NCBI GenBank assembly: GCA_051744365.1
Contig: JBNJCX010000019.1
Span: forward strand, 1 to 33,856
Source: Gudongella sp051744365
Lineage (GTDB): Bacteria; Bacillota; Clostridia; Tissierellales; Tissierellaceae
Direction: 5' to 3'
Length of the DNA stretch: 33,856 bases
The position numbers and the translations under genes were made by a program. Positions 8,078 to 16,821 of this stretch are shown in pieces. The notes beneath the pieces are model-generated. The model was not told the DNA's origin. It searched no databases and saw only the letters and a list, made by a program, of their open reading frames with translations. Numbering within the stretch: position 1 is the first letter of the stretch; each line of letters begins with the position of its first letter.

Positions 8078-9541
8078 TTATTCTTCCTCTGCCTTTAGCC
8101 TTTCAAGGAAGCTTATAAGCATCTCCCAGTAGTCCTCAGTCTCAGCTATGGATAAGTACTCGTTTGGAGAATGGGCCTCATAATAGGGCGAGCCCAGTGA
8201 AATAACTGTAGACCCGGGAATATTCATATTGAAAATTCCCGCTTCAAGGGTAGCCTGACTTGCATGGAATTCCGTATCAGGGTACACGTCATTCAATATT
8301 TTCATCAATTTTTCACTGACATTGTACTCCCAATGTGGAAGGTCCCTTCCGATGCTATGGTCTATGCCCAAAAGATCGCAAAGTCGTACGGCCTTACGGA
8401 GAAGAAAGTACTTCTTCCCGGGAAGGAAGCTTCTGATAAGCATTGTCACAAATACCCTGTCCTCTTCTGTTTCAATGACCCCTATATTTGTGGCAGATTC
8501 CATGGTCCCTGGAAATTCTCTGTTAAGGGAGAAAAGTCCGTCTGGTAATATGGTTAGAAGATCCAACAGCTTATCCTGGGATTCTTTATCTATTACCGAT
8601 TCATATACCTCCACTTCAAAGGCCAGATCCATCTTGACTCCTGGGTCTCTTCTCTCAAGCTCTTTGCTTATTGTTGCAAATTCCTCCTGGAGGATTCTCT
8701 TGACGTTCTCCTCTGCATTAGAAGGATAAGCGATTCCGCAGGTTGAGTTTCTTGCGATTGCCGATGACATGCCGGCTCCACCAGCTATATCTGCAATGCG
8801 GTAATCAACCTTGTTCTGAAGCCCCAGTAGAAGTCTGGCAAGTATAATTATTGCATTGCCTCTTTCATCCATGGAATTTATGCCGGAGTGTCCGCCCTTA
8901 AGCCCTCCAATCTTTATTCTGCATACACTTGATCTTTCCCTTACAGGCTCCCTTTTTATGGGATGACTCATCTCAAGCTCCAGCTCGCCGGATCCGCATA
9001 CTCCGATTGCCTCAGCATCAAGATTCAAAATAAGCTTGCTCCTGATTTTAGAGTAGTCAAGATTGAATGCCCCTCCCATATCCGTCTCCTCATCAGTTGT
9101 AAATACAGCCTCGATTTCCGGGTGCTTTAAATCCTTATCCTCCAGAATGGACATTATAAATGCAACTCCAATTCCATCATCAGCGCCTAGAGTTGTGCCA
9201 TCGGCCATAATGGTGTCACCCTCCCTAATAAGTCTGATGGGGTCCCTTTTGAAATCATGATTGGTATAGAGCTCCTTTTCACAGACCATATCAAGATGTG
9301 CCTGCAGCATTACGGGCGGAGCATCCTCGCATCCCTCCGCTGCCGGCTTTCTTGCCACCACATTCAGATGCTTGTCCTGATAGACCTCAAGACCTAGCTT
9401 TCTTATGAAGGAGAACACATAGTTGCTGATCCCTTTTTGGTTTGAGGGAACACCAGATCCTCTGGGAATTGTCGAGATATCCGCAAAATGCTTCCAGAAG
9501 GTCTTTTCTTCAAGCCCCTCGATTACATCGTAGTTAATCAT
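8078..9541 (-). CDS. pepD: Aminoacyl-histidine dipeptidase / cytosol non-specific dipeptidase (M20C)
   Basis: A 487-residue cytoplasmic dinuclear zinc peptidase that cleaves Xaa-His and other dipeptides, of full family length. It begins FWKHFADISTIPRGSG, the typical PepD N-terminus. Metal and catalytic motifs appear in order: MLQAHLDMVCEK (His and Asp), TLGADDGIGVA (bridging Asp), TTDEETDMGGA (catalytic Glu pair), NLDAEAIGVCGSGE (metal Asp) and GGLKGGHSGI (dimerisation-domain substrate His). A C-terminal EAGIFNM...HSPNEYLS supplies the last metal His. GGAG lies about 10-11 bases before ATG 9541. A single gene with no obvious operon partners; its role is peptide use and amino-acid recycling. 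Confidence 0.95.
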   Translation of the reverse strand: MINYDVIEGLEEKTFWKHFADISTIPRGSGVPSNQKGISNYVFSFIRKLGLEVYQDKHLNVVARKPAAEGCEDAPPVMLQAHLDMVCEKELYTNHDFKRDPIRLIREGDTIMADGTTLGADDGIGVAFIMSILEDKDLKHPEIEAVFTTDEETDMGGAFNLDYSKIRSKLILNLDAEAIGVCGSGELELEMSHPIKREPVRERSSVCRIKIGGLKGGHSGINSMDERGNAIIILARLLLGLQNKVDYRIADIAGGAGMSSAIARNSTCGIAYPSNAEENVKRILQEEFATISKELERRDPGVKMDLAFEVEVYESVIDKESQDKLLDLLTILPDGLFSLNREFPGTMESATNIGVIETEEDRVFVTMLIRSFLPGKKYFLLRKAVRLCDLLGIDHSIGRDLPHWEYNVSEKLMKILNDVYPDTEFHASQATLEAGIFNMNIPGSTVISLGSPYYEAHSPNEYLSIAETEDYWEMLISFLERLKAEEE

Positions 9542-9592
9542 CTTCTTTTATCTCCTTTCATTGCCAGGTTAATTTATCGTCCATCAGTAACC

Positions 9593-10744
9593 CTATTGCT
9601 TATGCTTCCTGGTTTTCCTCTTTGATATAAGTGAATCGAAATCATCTGCAATTGATTTCTTAATAACACTTCGTGCTTCATCAAAAAGAAGTTCAATTGT
9701 CTCCTTTAGATGGACCTTTGATTCGGGATCCATAGTCTTCAAAGCCTTTATCATTGCATCGGCAGCACTGAATTTTTCCTGACTCAGCTCTGCAAGAGAG
9801 CTTGCTCCAGTTTCATCCAGTATATCAAACATCGCATCCACAAATGCCTTCTTTTTATCCTTCGATAGCTTTTTAACCCATGACCGGATTGTACTGTTAA
9901 TATTCAGACTCTCCTTTGTGAGACTGTCTGCAAGGATAAAGCTGTTACCCATGACCTCCCATATAAAGGGATTGTGCTGTGTGATCGCAAGACCTGTGCT
10001 CTTAACAATATCATAATACTTTCCATGCTCAAACAGCATTCCCACTATGGAAGACTCCGGGAGAAATGTATGTAGCCTGTCCAGAATACTTCTATAAGCC
10101 TCGCTTTCAACGATCTCCGGCTGAAATCCCGGCCCATCGTTGTTGTATATAGACGTTATTCTGGCCTTGTTCAACTCATTCATCCTTAAGGCAGCATATA
10201 TGGAAAGATTCCCTCCCTTTGAGTGGCCTCCAAGAACAAAGTCCCCCCTCATTGACATTATTGCCCTCTCAGTATATTTAACCGCCTCCTTCTGAGACTG
10301 GACCTCATCCATAAAGCTCATTTGAAGGTCCTCCTTCCATCCTGCCAGAGAATCGTCAGTTCCTCTGAATGCTATGAAATTAAGCTTGTTGGTCAGCCTA
10401 AATACTACGGCTGCAAACTGCTTTGTGGCTTCAGGGTCTACCTGATCGACATACCAGGTCAAGGGGACATTCCCGAAGCGTTCAGTTTCAGCCGCCTTGT
10501 GCAATAGACCGGGAATTTCATTCAAGAAGGGAATATCCTCAAGATGAGAGATATCCTTCTGTTCCTTGAATATATTGGCAGCCTCCCTTAAACTTATTGA
10601 ATCCTTACTTCCCGGACCAGTCACAATACCCTCAAAATCATTATAGCTAAGAATCGAGAGAATCAGGCTGTCCACTTCATTCAGGGGATCCCTTGAAAAA
10701 TCCAGGTCTCCCCTCCAATCCAGATAATCCATTATATTTGTCAT
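9593..10744 (-). CDS. DUF2974/Mbeg1-like alpha/beta-hydrolase
   Basis: A 383-residue protein starting MDYLDWRGDLDFSRDP, the standard opening of the DUF2974 (Mbeg1-like) family in Firmicutes. The central part has the nucleophile elbow GGHSKGGNLSIYAAL, with Ser as the likely nucleophile, preceded by NFIAFRGTDDSLAGWKED, which resembles the lipase-3 oxyanion strand (RGT). The YNNDGPGF segment is also a family mark. A C-terminal tail of about 100 residues is charged and helical. The substrate is unknown; lipase or esterase activity is inferred from the fold. GGTAGGTG lies 7 bases before ATG 10744. It stands between pepD and the Mut7-C gene, all on the same strand. Confidence 0.82.
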   Translation of the reverse strand: MTNIMDYLDWRGDLDFSRDPLNEVDSLILSILSYNDFEGIVTGPGSKDSISLREAANIFKEQKDISHLEDIPFLNEIPGLLHKAAETERFGNVPLTWYVDQVDPEATKQFAAVVFRLTNKLNFIAFRGTDDSLAGWKEDLQMSFMDEVQSQKEAVKYTERAIMSMRGDFVLGGHSKGGNLSIYAALRMNELNKARITSIYNNDGPGFQPEIVESEAYRSILDRLHTFLPESSIVGMLFEHGKYYDIVKSTGLAITQHNPFIWEVMGNSFILADSLTKESLNINSTIRSWVKKLSKDKKKAFVDAMFDILDETGASSLAELSQEKFSAADAMIKALKTMDPESKVHLKETIELLFDEARSVIKKSIADDFDSLISKRKTRKHKQ

Positions 10745-10802
10745 ATTTGCACACCTACCGGTTCCATATTGTTATTGCCAAAAAACCAGAGCTCCAACTC
10801 TT

Positions 10803-11537
10803 CTATTTTAATTTGTCTATTATTTCATTCATCCTCTCAGTATGGGTTCCCTTCCAATATATCTTGCCGCAGCTATCACATCTTTTAAATTTATCCCGCA
10901 GCTCTTTTACGCCATCAGGAAGCTGGTCTTCTATATCCTCTTTTCTTACTGGAAGGAGTGCACCGTTACAAACGAGGCATCTCGTGAATGGTCTGGTTTT
11001 TTCAAGCAAACCGAATCTCTCAACAATCTCCTTAAGTTGCTGAAGAGGTTCCCTGGACCTTACAAGGTATGGATATAAGGCCTTGTTACGCATAAGAAGC
11101 TCACGGTCAAAAGATAGGATTATCCTCCTTTCGGATGCTGATATGTCCGCCAGCCAAGTGTCATCAGCCTCACTTTCATACAAAGTGTCAAAGCCAAGCA
11201 TCCTTAAATATCTAGCCAGCTTCCCAAGATGAACATCCAATACAAATCTGGGCGGTTCAGGGAATTTCAAAAGTGTCTTTGACGTTCTGTCTACATCAAT
11301 TGTTCTGAACACCGGGTATACAGTAACTCTCTCACTCCCGTATAGCTTTCGGAGAAAGTCTTCCACTTCCCCATCAACTAGCAGCAGGCCAACCTCACCA
11401 TGTGGTATCCCAAGGGATTCCACAACATCCTTGACAGAAGGGCTTCCCTTTATGTTGATTCTTATTTCACTACCATCCCGATGGTTCCAAAGAATATTGT
11501 TAAGCTCACCATAAATTCTAATATCTACATAATTCAT
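10803..11537 (-). CDS. Mut7-C PIN-like RNase protein with N-terminal ubiquitin-like domain
   Basis: A 244-residue protein. Residues 1-80 form a beta-grasp domain like MoaD/ThiS (IRIYGELNNIL...VYPVFRTIDV). They are followed by a Mut7-C domain: FVLDVHLGKLARYLRMLGFD contains the first conserved Asp, ESEADDTWL acidic residues, and ILSFDRELL the next catalytic Asp. The protein ends with a zinc ribbon of two pairs, CLVC and CDSC. Mut7-C proteins are related to PIN nucleases and probably act on RNA; the ubiquitin-like fusion is a known bacterial arrangement. The beta-grasp domain here does not end in an exposed Gly-Gly, so it is not a carrier. GGAGG lies 7 bases before ATG 11537, and a GGGGTATAAAC element 31 bases upstream. 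Confidence 0.88.
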   Translation of the reverse strand: MNYVDIRIYGELNNILWNHRDGSEIRINIKGSPSVKDVVESLGIPHGEVGLLLVDGEVEDFLRKLYGSERVTVYPVFRTIDVDRTSKTLLKFPEPPRFVLDVHLGKLARYLRMLGFDTLYESEADDTWLADISASERRIILSFDRELLMRNKALYPYLVRSREPLQQLKEIVERFGLLEKTRPFTRCLVCNGALLPVRKEDIEDQLPDGVKELRDKFKRCDSCGKIYWKGTHTERMNEIIDKLK

Positions 11538-11567
11538 ACAAATTCCTCCATAGGTCTTCTTTTTTAT

Positions 11568-11578
11568 GTTTATACCCC
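11568..11578 (-). promoter_or_regulatory. GGGGTATAAAC promoter element before the Mut7-C gene
   Basis: GGGGTATAAAC lies 31 bases upstream of ATG 11537, the same spacing as the GGGTATAAAT before msrAB. A convincing -35 is not visible. Assignment as a -10 of an alternative sigma factor is inference from recurrence. Confidence 0.4.
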
Positions 11579-11623
11579 GTTATCCAATATATAGTGACGC
11601 AATGAATTTTTTGTTTAGTAACA

Positions 11624-11655
11624 AAGGGAATGTTCTATTTCCAGCGCATTCCCTT
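11624..11655 (-). terminator. Hairpin overlapping the stop of the ParB-like gene
   Basis: A 9-bp inverted repeat (AAGGGAATG/CATTCCCTT) with a 14-base loop includes the stop codon. It is followed on the minus strand by TTTGTT, a weak U-tract. Probable but not strong terminator. Confidence 0.5.
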
Positions 11656-13084
11656 ATCCGTTCATATAATTCAATAATCTGTTGTTATTATCCACTCTGA
11701 AAAAATGATCAAAGCACATCTTTGCAACACTGACTGTGAAAATCCCTGCCTTAACCTGTGGCCACTTGCTGGCCTGGTTGTAGAATACCGTTTCATTTGT
11801 CCAAGGCTTTAGATCGAACCTGCAAAGGAATTCCTCAAACCCCAGTGCTGCCAGTGCAGCTATCCTATGCTGACCTTCGCTTGCAATAAATCGGTAGTCG
11901 GCATTTTTTATTAGAAGATATCCGGTGATATATCCATCCACGAAAAAATCAGGGTTATAGCCAGCCTCCCTTAATATATCATATGCTCTTGTTAGCCTCT
12001 TGAATTCAGCCCTTCCGAAATCCTGGGTATTTGGACCGATATTGTGATTTCCACCCCTTCTAGTTTCAAACCTCCTTTCCTTTAATGGCGGATTGGCGGG
12101 ATTTCTCCAGGGATCAAATAGCCAGCCATGGCACATGGGGAAGCATTCAACCTCCTCCTGCCAAAGGTAGTTGTCCCTGCGATTCCTGGGCTGGAATTTG
12201 TCATAGTATTCCCTGAGATATGAATCCTCATAAGAGAGCTCATTGTTTTCTTCGTACTGCTTCAGTGTTTCAACAAAATAATGTCCTCTTTCTGTGTACA
12301 TAAAGCCATTGTTGTCCCTGCACTTGTCCATTTTCACCTTAAAGATGGCAGATTCGCTTTTGAGTACCTGCAGCCCCTCCGGAAGGGTTGTCCCCTTCCT
12401 TTCGGGTTTATCCTCTTGTGAAATAAAGATAAATCTGCACTCTCCACCCCTTGATTTTAGAGACCGGTCAATATGAACCTTGCCTCTAAATTCTTCCAGA
12501 TTCAAGCACTCTTTCTTTGAAACCACCATTAAAATGTCCGAAGGTTCTCCCTTAAGAAGCTGCTGTACAAAGTCTTTTTCCTCTTTATAATTTTTGACTA
12601 TCCAGATAAACTTATCCAATTTAGGAACTTCCCTCGTTCCACATACCAGCTCCGGCATCTCCCTCTTCAGATACTCCCTTCTGTATACGGGGAAATTTGA
12701 AAATATGCATCTTTCCCATTCTTCCTCATCCATTGTAAAGCCCACTGAATCAAATCCTCTTTGAGCCATATAGTTCAGTAAAAATCCACCTGTATTCTCA
12801 AGATATCCTATTTTGCCTCTACCCAGATCAACATTCTCTGCGACACTGTCCATAAAATCACCATAAATAAATGGAAAGGAGTAGCTGAACGTTTTTTCTT
12901 CATTTTTACACTTGACTCTTATTCTGTAGCCCTGACCATCCTTTCTTGTACTTGAGTAGCTCTTTATATTTCTCAAGGCTTTTCTTGCCAGCTCCAGGCT
13001 ATCCTCATCCCTGTTTTTCATATATTCTATAAAGACGGAGATATCCCTGCCGTCACCAAGAAGTCCCTCTCCATTCAGATACAT
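11654..13084 (-). CDS. Hybrid protein: degenerate methyltransferase-like N-terminus and ParB-like C-terminus
   Basis: A 476-residue soluble protein that I cannot assign to a named family. Around residues 90-130 the stretch YLENTGGFLLNYMAQRGFD resembles motif I of a class I methyltransferase (xxGxNTGGFxxxLA), but the acidic/Gly start is altered, so SAM binding is doubtful. The last 180 residues are aromatic-rich. They contain HGWLFDPWRNP and a ParB/sulfiredoxin-like ASEGQHRIAALAALGFEEF, the GxHR motif that in ParB binds a nucleotide. ATG 13084 is taken because GGGGGTGG sits just upstream; the longer frame would add 51 hydrophobic residues and run through the divergent promoter. From memory, similar C-terminal modules occur in surface-polysaccharide loci, but no glycan genes are next to it here. 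Confidence 0.6.
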   Translation of the reverse strand: MYLNGEGLLGDGRDISVFIEYMKNRDEDSLELARKALRNIKSYSSTRKDGQGYRIRVKCKNEEKTFSYSFPFIYGDFMDSVAENVDLGRGKIGYLENTGGFLLNYMAQRGFDSVGFTMDEEEWERCIFSNFPVYRREYLKREMPELVCGTREVPKLDKFIWIVKNYKEEKDFVQQLLKGEPSDILMVVSKKECLNLEEFRGKVHIDRSLKSRGGECRFIFISQEDKPERKGTTLPEGLQVLKSESAIFKVKMDKCRDNNGFMYTERGHYFVETLKQYEENNELSYEDSYLREYYDKFQPRNRRDNYLWQEEVECFPMCHGWLFDPWRNPANPPLKERRFETRRGGNHNIGPNTQDFGRAEFKRLTRAYDILREAGYNPDFFVDGYITGYLLIKNADYRFIASEGQHRIAALAALGFEEFLCRFDLKPWTNETVFYNQASKWPQVKAGIFTVSVAKMCFDHFFRVDNNNRLLNYMNG

Positions 13085-13107
13085 ATATACCACCCCCACA
13101 TAGAAAA

Positions 13108-13122
13108 TATACCCAGATGAAG
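13108..13122 (-). promoter_or_regulatory. CTTCATCTGGGTATA element before the ParB-like gene
   Basis: CTTCATCTGGGTATA ends 24 bases upstream of ATG 13084. A GTTTTT lies 15 bases before the GGGTAT core. The identical 15 bases occur before nfeD on the other strand (16875-16889). This is probably a -10 region of an alternative promoter class; the sigma factor is unknown. Confidence 0.45.
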
Positions 13123-13187
13123 CCAAAGGAAAAACTCCCTGAAAAATTAACCGGGAGTGGTCGCAAGCAAGTAGTAATATCAATGGG

Positions 13188-13215
13188 TTGATTAGCTTGA
13201 TAAATAGGGTATAAT
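13188..13215 (+). promoter_or_regulatory. Promoter of the signal peptidase gene
   Basis: TTGATT (13188-13193) and TATAAT (13210-13215) with a 16-base spacer stand 40 bases before the start codon. The -10 is embedded in GGGTATAAT, so it also fits the window's recurrent GGGTAT element. Confidence 0.65.
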
Positions 13216-13255
13216 CAAATAGGATGTTGAAATACAAACAACAAGGAGAAAATTT

Positions 13256-13801
13256 ATGACTACCGAGAACTCAAATATGAACCTTGGCAGCAAATTTATA
13301 ATAATTTTTGTAATAGCAGCAATTATAACTACAGGTATCATACTGTCCTTTGACCTTATTGAAATAAGCGGGGATTCCATGTCCCCTACTCTTCAGGATG
13401 GTCAATCTGTCCTGGTGTGGAGTCTGCCCTACCTTCCCGGCATACCTGGAGGAGATATTGATTATGGAGATATAATAGTTGTATCTGCACCAGATTCTAT
13501 GGATAATATCCTTATGATAAAAAGGGTAATTGGTCTAGAAGGGGATGTGATAACCATTGAAAAGGGTATTATTTATAGAAACGGAACCCGGCTTTATGAG
13601 GAATACGTATCTGGAATGACCCTGCCATTGAATCTGCAGAAGAACGAAGGGGATATGCCCCAGTGGGATATGGAATACACATATACAGTCCCGAATAATC
13701 ATGTTTATCTCCTTGGGGACAACAGACTTGTCTCCACAGACAGCAGGGACTACGGTGCCCTGCCCTTGGAAAATATTCTGGGCCGGATGATATCCCCATA
13801 A
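13256..13801 (+). CDS. lepB: Signal peptidase I
   Basis: A 181-residue membrane-anchored serine protease that removes signal peptides from exported proteins. One N-terminal membrane segment (about 14-32) is followed by ISGDSMSPTL with the catalytic Ser41, MIKRVIGLEGD with the general-base Lys89, and the C-terminal GDNRLVSTDSRDYG box. The length and single transmembrane anchor match the short Gram-positive SipS type. AAGGAG lies 7 bases upstream of ATG 13256. It is a single plus-strand gene with its own promoter, divergent from the ParB-like gene and convergent with cls. No clear terminator follows it. Confidence 0.95.
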   Translation: MTTENSNMNLGSKFIIIFVIAAIITTGIILSFDLIEISGDSMSPTLQDGQSVLVWSLPYLPGIPGGDIDYGDIIVVSAPDSMDNILMIKRVIGLEGDVITIEKGIIYRNGTRLYEEYVSGMTLPLNLQKNEGDMPQWDMEYTYTVPNNHVYLLGDNRLVSTDSRDYGALPLENILGRMISP

Positions 13802-13821
13802 CGAAGGGATATCTCTTGGCA

Positions 13822-15348
13822 TTAAAACAAGATTGCAAAAACCCTTAAAACAGCATCAAATACCCTGGCAAAAAAGCTCTGATTCATATCCCCAATACGT
13901 ATTTCCATGCTTTTTTCTATGGTTTCCAGAGAATCCTCCTTAAGCTCCATTATGGACTTGTTCCCGTAAAGGATTGCCCCGCATTCAAAGTGCAGGTAAA
14001 GGCTCCTGTAGTCCATATTCACAGTCCCCACAACTCCAATCCTGTCGTCACAAACATAGCTCTTTGCATGCATAAATCCAGGAGTGTATTCATATATTCT
14101 CACTCCGGCTCTTAGGAGTGGCAGATAGTTGGACCTTGTTATCCTGAATACAAGCTTCTTATCAGGAATTCCTGGAGTAACAATCCTTACATCCACGCCT
14201 CTCTTTGCTGCAAGGCACAGTCCTGACTGCAGCTCGTTGTCTATAATAAGGTATGGTGTGAATATATACACGTAATTCCTTGCCTGGGCAAGAACCTCAA
14301 TGTAAATATTCTCTCCAAGAGGCTCGTTATCGAGAGGTGAGTCAGAAAAAGGCTGTACAAACCCATCGGCTCCCCTTCCTTCAAGCTCTCCCTCCAGAGG
14401 CCGGAAATCATCAGGATCACCGGTATCATCCCTAAATGCATTCCACATTTCAAGAAACATAACCACAAAGCTCCATACGCCATCGCCCTTCAACATTATC
14501 CCCGTATCCTTCCAGTGACCGAATCTGTCCCTCTGGTTTATATACTCGTCGGCAAGGTTTATTCCTCCTGTAAATGCAGTATGACCATCAATAACCAGGA
14601 TTTTTCTATGGTCCCTGTGATTCAATACTACAGAAAGTATCGGCCTGAACCTGTTAAAGGCCATGCATTTTATTCCTTGCGACTCTATCTTCTTTGCGAA
14701 ATCCCCAGGGAGCAGGAACATTGAGCCCACATCGTCATATATCATCCTTACATCCACGCCCTCCTGTACCTTTTTTACAAGGGTCTGAAGCATCCTGTCC
14801 CACATGATTCCTTCCTCCACAATAAAGTACTCAAAGAATATATATCTCCTTGCCTTCTCCATTTCCTTCAGCATATCTTCAAACATCTTTTCCCCAACTG
14901 GGTAATACTTTGTCTGTGTATTTCCATATAGTGGATAATCGCTTTCAGCATAGACATATTGGCTTGTGCCAAGTGCTCTGTAGTTAACAGACCCCATCCT
15001 GTCTGCCACATCAATATCCTGCTTTAATAACGGTAGTACCTTCTGGTGCTCCTTTAAAAGTCTTGATCTCATAAATCTCGACGGTCTTTTATTCCCGAAT
15101 ACAAGATAGAAAAGCCCTCCGAATACAGGAAGGGCCATTATAAGGATAATCCAGCCTATCTTGTAGGATGCGTTCTCCTCCTTCATATTCAGGAATAACA
15201 CAACAAGTAAACTGAAGGTTGAAAGACCGGTGCTTATCCACTCGGAATAATCAAGTATTCTAAGAAAAAATAGAATGCCCCACACGATCTGGGCTATAAT
15301 TATGATAGCTATCAATGTTATCCTGTAGTTGATTCTTCTAAGCAGCAT
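13822..15348 (-). CDS. cls: Cardiolipin synthase
   Basis: A 508-residue phospholipase D-superfamily membrane enzyme that condenses two phosphatidylglycerols to cardiolipin. Two to three N-terminal hydrophobic segments (about residues 5-95, ending in FYLVFGNKRPSR, a Cls signature) precede two HKD motifs: HRKILVID in HRDHRKILVIDGHTAFTGGI, and HAKSYVCDD followed by GTVNMDYRS. Both catalytic His-Lys-Asp sets are intact and the length is normal. ATG 15348 is chosen because GGAGG lies 9 bases upstream and overlaps the end of the preceding gene; the earlier in-frame GTG has no ribosome site. Last gene of a unit with a guanylate-kinase-like gene and a DUF6512-type gene. Confidence 0.95.
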   Translation of the reverse strand: MLLRRINYRITLIAIIIIAQIVWGILFFLRILDYSEWISTGLSTFSLLVVLFLNMKEENASYKIGWIILIMALPVFGGLFYLVFGNKRPSRFMRSRLLKEHQKVLPLLKQDIDVADRMGSVNYRALGTSQYVYAESDYPLYGNTQTKYYPVGEKMFEDMLKEMEKARRYIFFEYFIVEEGIMWDRMLQTLVKKVQEGVDVRMIYDDVGSMFLLPGDFAKKIESQGIKCMAFNRFRPILSVVLNHRDHRKILVIDGHTAFTGGINLADEYINQRDRFGHWKDTGIMLKGDGVWSFVVMFLEMWNAFRDDTGDPDDFRPLEGELEGRGADGFVQPFSDSPLDNEPLGENIYIEVLAQARNYVYIFTPYLIIDNELQSGLCLAAKRGVDVRIVTPGIPDKKLVFRITRSNYLPLLRAGVRIYEYTPGFMHAKSYVCDDRIGVVGTVNMDYRSLYLHFECGAILYGNKSIMELKEDSLETIEKSMEIRIGDMNQSFFARVFDAVLRVFAILF

Positions 15349-15352
15349 AATT

Positions 15353-15904
15353 CTATTCCTCCGATGCACTCCCTATCCCTCTGCCGATTGCTTCCACTAT
15401 CAAAAGCGACTTGTCCCAATTATCCTTGGAATTATTGATAACAATATGAGACATTCTCCTTACCGCATTTATCTCATCAACCAAAGATGCTGTTCTATTC
15501 TCAATTTCAGGCTCCCCTCTCTCCTCCATCCTTTTAATGCACTCTTCAAGAGGAGAATCAATTCCTATTATAAGCAGGTTTTCTGAAAACACCTCCAGCA
15601 GTCTTCTTGCACCATTTATATCAACAGCTATTGTCAGAACCTCTCCTCTGGAAATTGCATCCTTTAAAGGTTTGATCCCCGTACCGTAAAGGTGCCCGTT
15701 GTATTCCGTATACTCCAGTAGCTCCCCCTCCCTGAAAAGGTCAAGCAGCTCCTGTCTGTCCACAAAAAAGTAGTCCACACCATCCTTCTCATTCTTTCTC
15801 ATAGGTCTGGATGTGTAGGTGGTAACCTTTTTTATATTCATTTTTTTTGATAATGTCGTTTTGCCTGAACCGCTTGGTCCAATAAATACTATTATACTTA
15901 TCAT
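15353..15904 (-). CDS. Guanylate kinase-like P-loop protein
   Basis: A 183-residue protein of the guanylate kinase fold. It has a P-loop IGPSGSGKTT, the GMP-binding stretch TTYTSRPMRKNEKDGVDYFF with the expected Arg residues, LLEYTEYNGHLYGT as the next GMP contact, VDINGARRLL as the Walker B-like strand, and a C-terminal helix ending VINNS. It is about 20 residues shorter than a housekeeping Gmk and diverges in the lid region (RMEERGEPEIENR). It may therefore be a paralogue with altered substrate rather than the essential enzyme. AGAGGGG lies 5 bases before ATG 15904; the longer frame would overlap the upstream gene. It is 4 bases from cls and 10 bases from the upstream membrane-protein gene, so cotranscription is likely. 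Confidence 0.8.
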   Translation of the reverse strand: MISIIVFIGPSGSGKTTLSKKMNIKKVTTYTSRPMRKNEKDGVDYFFVDRQELLDLFREGELLEYTEYNGHLYGTGIKPLKDAISRGEVLTIAVDINGARRLLEVFSENLLIIGIDSPLEECIKRMEERGEPEIENRTASLVDEINAVRRMSHIVINNSKDNWDKSLLIVEAIGRGIGSASEE

Positions 15905-15914
15905 ATTTACCCCT

Positions 15915-16457
15915 CTATCTGTATTCGTGTATCCCATAGGTTCCGCTGATTGAATCCCTGAAGTATTCATCTCTTGGTGGATTGAAGGTAAATCTAAAGA
16001 AAACCAGCGACATTGTTCCGATTACAATTCCTCCAATTACAAGCAATATGGTCGATGACCTTGAATTTCCCATTATCATATATCTGGCGAATTGACCTGC
16101 AGCAGCACCCATTAAGAATGTTGATACATGCACAGTCAGATGTGCCTCCTCAAGTATAAGCTCATAGAGCTCAATTCCACCGAATGTTACGACAAGGAAT
16201 ACAATTGAGCCTGCGGCCAGTGCAAACAGGTAGTTGCTTCCCCTAAGACCCAAGATATAATACTCCAACGTACCAATAATCAACATAGGAAAAAATGCCA
16301 TCTTCCAATGCTCCCACTTGCTTTCATTTACCGGACTTATAATCCCAAGAAAAGAGACCCCAGTCGATTTATACAATTCATGAAATGCAAGTCCAAGGAA
16401 TATAAGTGCTACCAGTCCGATATTACTTCCCCAAGCCAAGCTTCTGTAGGCTTTCAT
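15915..16457 (-). CDS. DUF6512-like integral membrane protein
   Basis: A 180-residue protein with about five hydrophobic segments. The stretch ISPVNESKWEHWKMAFFPML, after the first membrane helix, is the mark I associate with the uncharacterised DUF6512 family. Conserved-looking His/Glu residues near the membrane face could bind metal, but nothing is known. ATG 16457 is preferred because GGAG is 9 bases upstream; the ATG at 16466 directly abuts the ribosome site. First gene of the unit with the guanylate-kinase-like gene and cls, which hints at an envelope or lipid role by context only. Confidence 0.65.
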   Translation of the reverse strand: MKAYRSLAWGSNIGLVALIFLGLAFHELYKSTGVSFLGIISPVNESKWEHWKMAFFPMLIIGTLEYYILGLRGSNYLFALAAGSIVFLVVTFGGIELYELILEEAHLTVHVSTFLMGAAAGQFARYMIMGNSRSSTILLVIGGIVIGTMSLVFFRFTFNPPRDEYFRDSISGTYGIHEYR

Positions 16458-16509
16458 TTTCTTCATCTCCTAAATATAACCGAGAACATTATTCCGTAAG
16501 TAATCTATC

Positions 16510-16803
16510 TTAAAACCACATCTGACCTGGCATTCTATTGTATGAATTGAATAGCACCCCTGCAAAAAGGAAGTACAATACAACTCCTATAAGCCCCATT
16601 AAGATCTGTGCCTTGAAAAAATTAGACTTACTCCTCTTCGTACCGCTGCCGAAGGCCCACACAAAGGGCATAACAATATTAACCAGTGGTATCACCATAA
16701 TCAAAGTAGTCGCTATCCACTCTGCAACACTAACCGATTCGTCATTTCTATTATCATAACTATGTTCTCCCAATAGTCTCCTCCTTCTTTCTTTTCTACC
16801 CAT
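16510..16803 (-). CDS. Small two-helix membrane protein, function unknown
   Basis: A 97-residue protein with a very basic start (MGRKERRRRLLGEHSY), two hydrophobic helices (about 30-50 and 66-86) and a loop rich in Lys/Ser (GSGTKRSKSNFFKAQ). I do not recognise the family. GAGG is 4 bases before ATG 16803 and a TATAAT box lies 18 bases further up, so it appears to be a real, separately transcribed gene. It runs in the same direction as the DUF6512-type gene, with a gap of about 50 bases. Confidence 0.6.
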   Translation of the reverse strand: MGRKERRRRLLGEHSYDNRNDESVSVAEWIATTLIMVIPLVNIVMPFVWAFGSGTKRSKSNFFKAQILMGLIGVVLYFLFAGVLFNSYNRMPGQMWF

Positions 16804-16821
16804 TATTCCTCTGCTGCCTTT

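Noticed and set aside
11654..13237. Longer form of the ParB-like protein with an extra 51-residue hydrophobic N-terminus
   Set aside because: The extension has no ribosome site and covers the divergent promoter region; ATG 13084 has GGGGGTGG just upstream.
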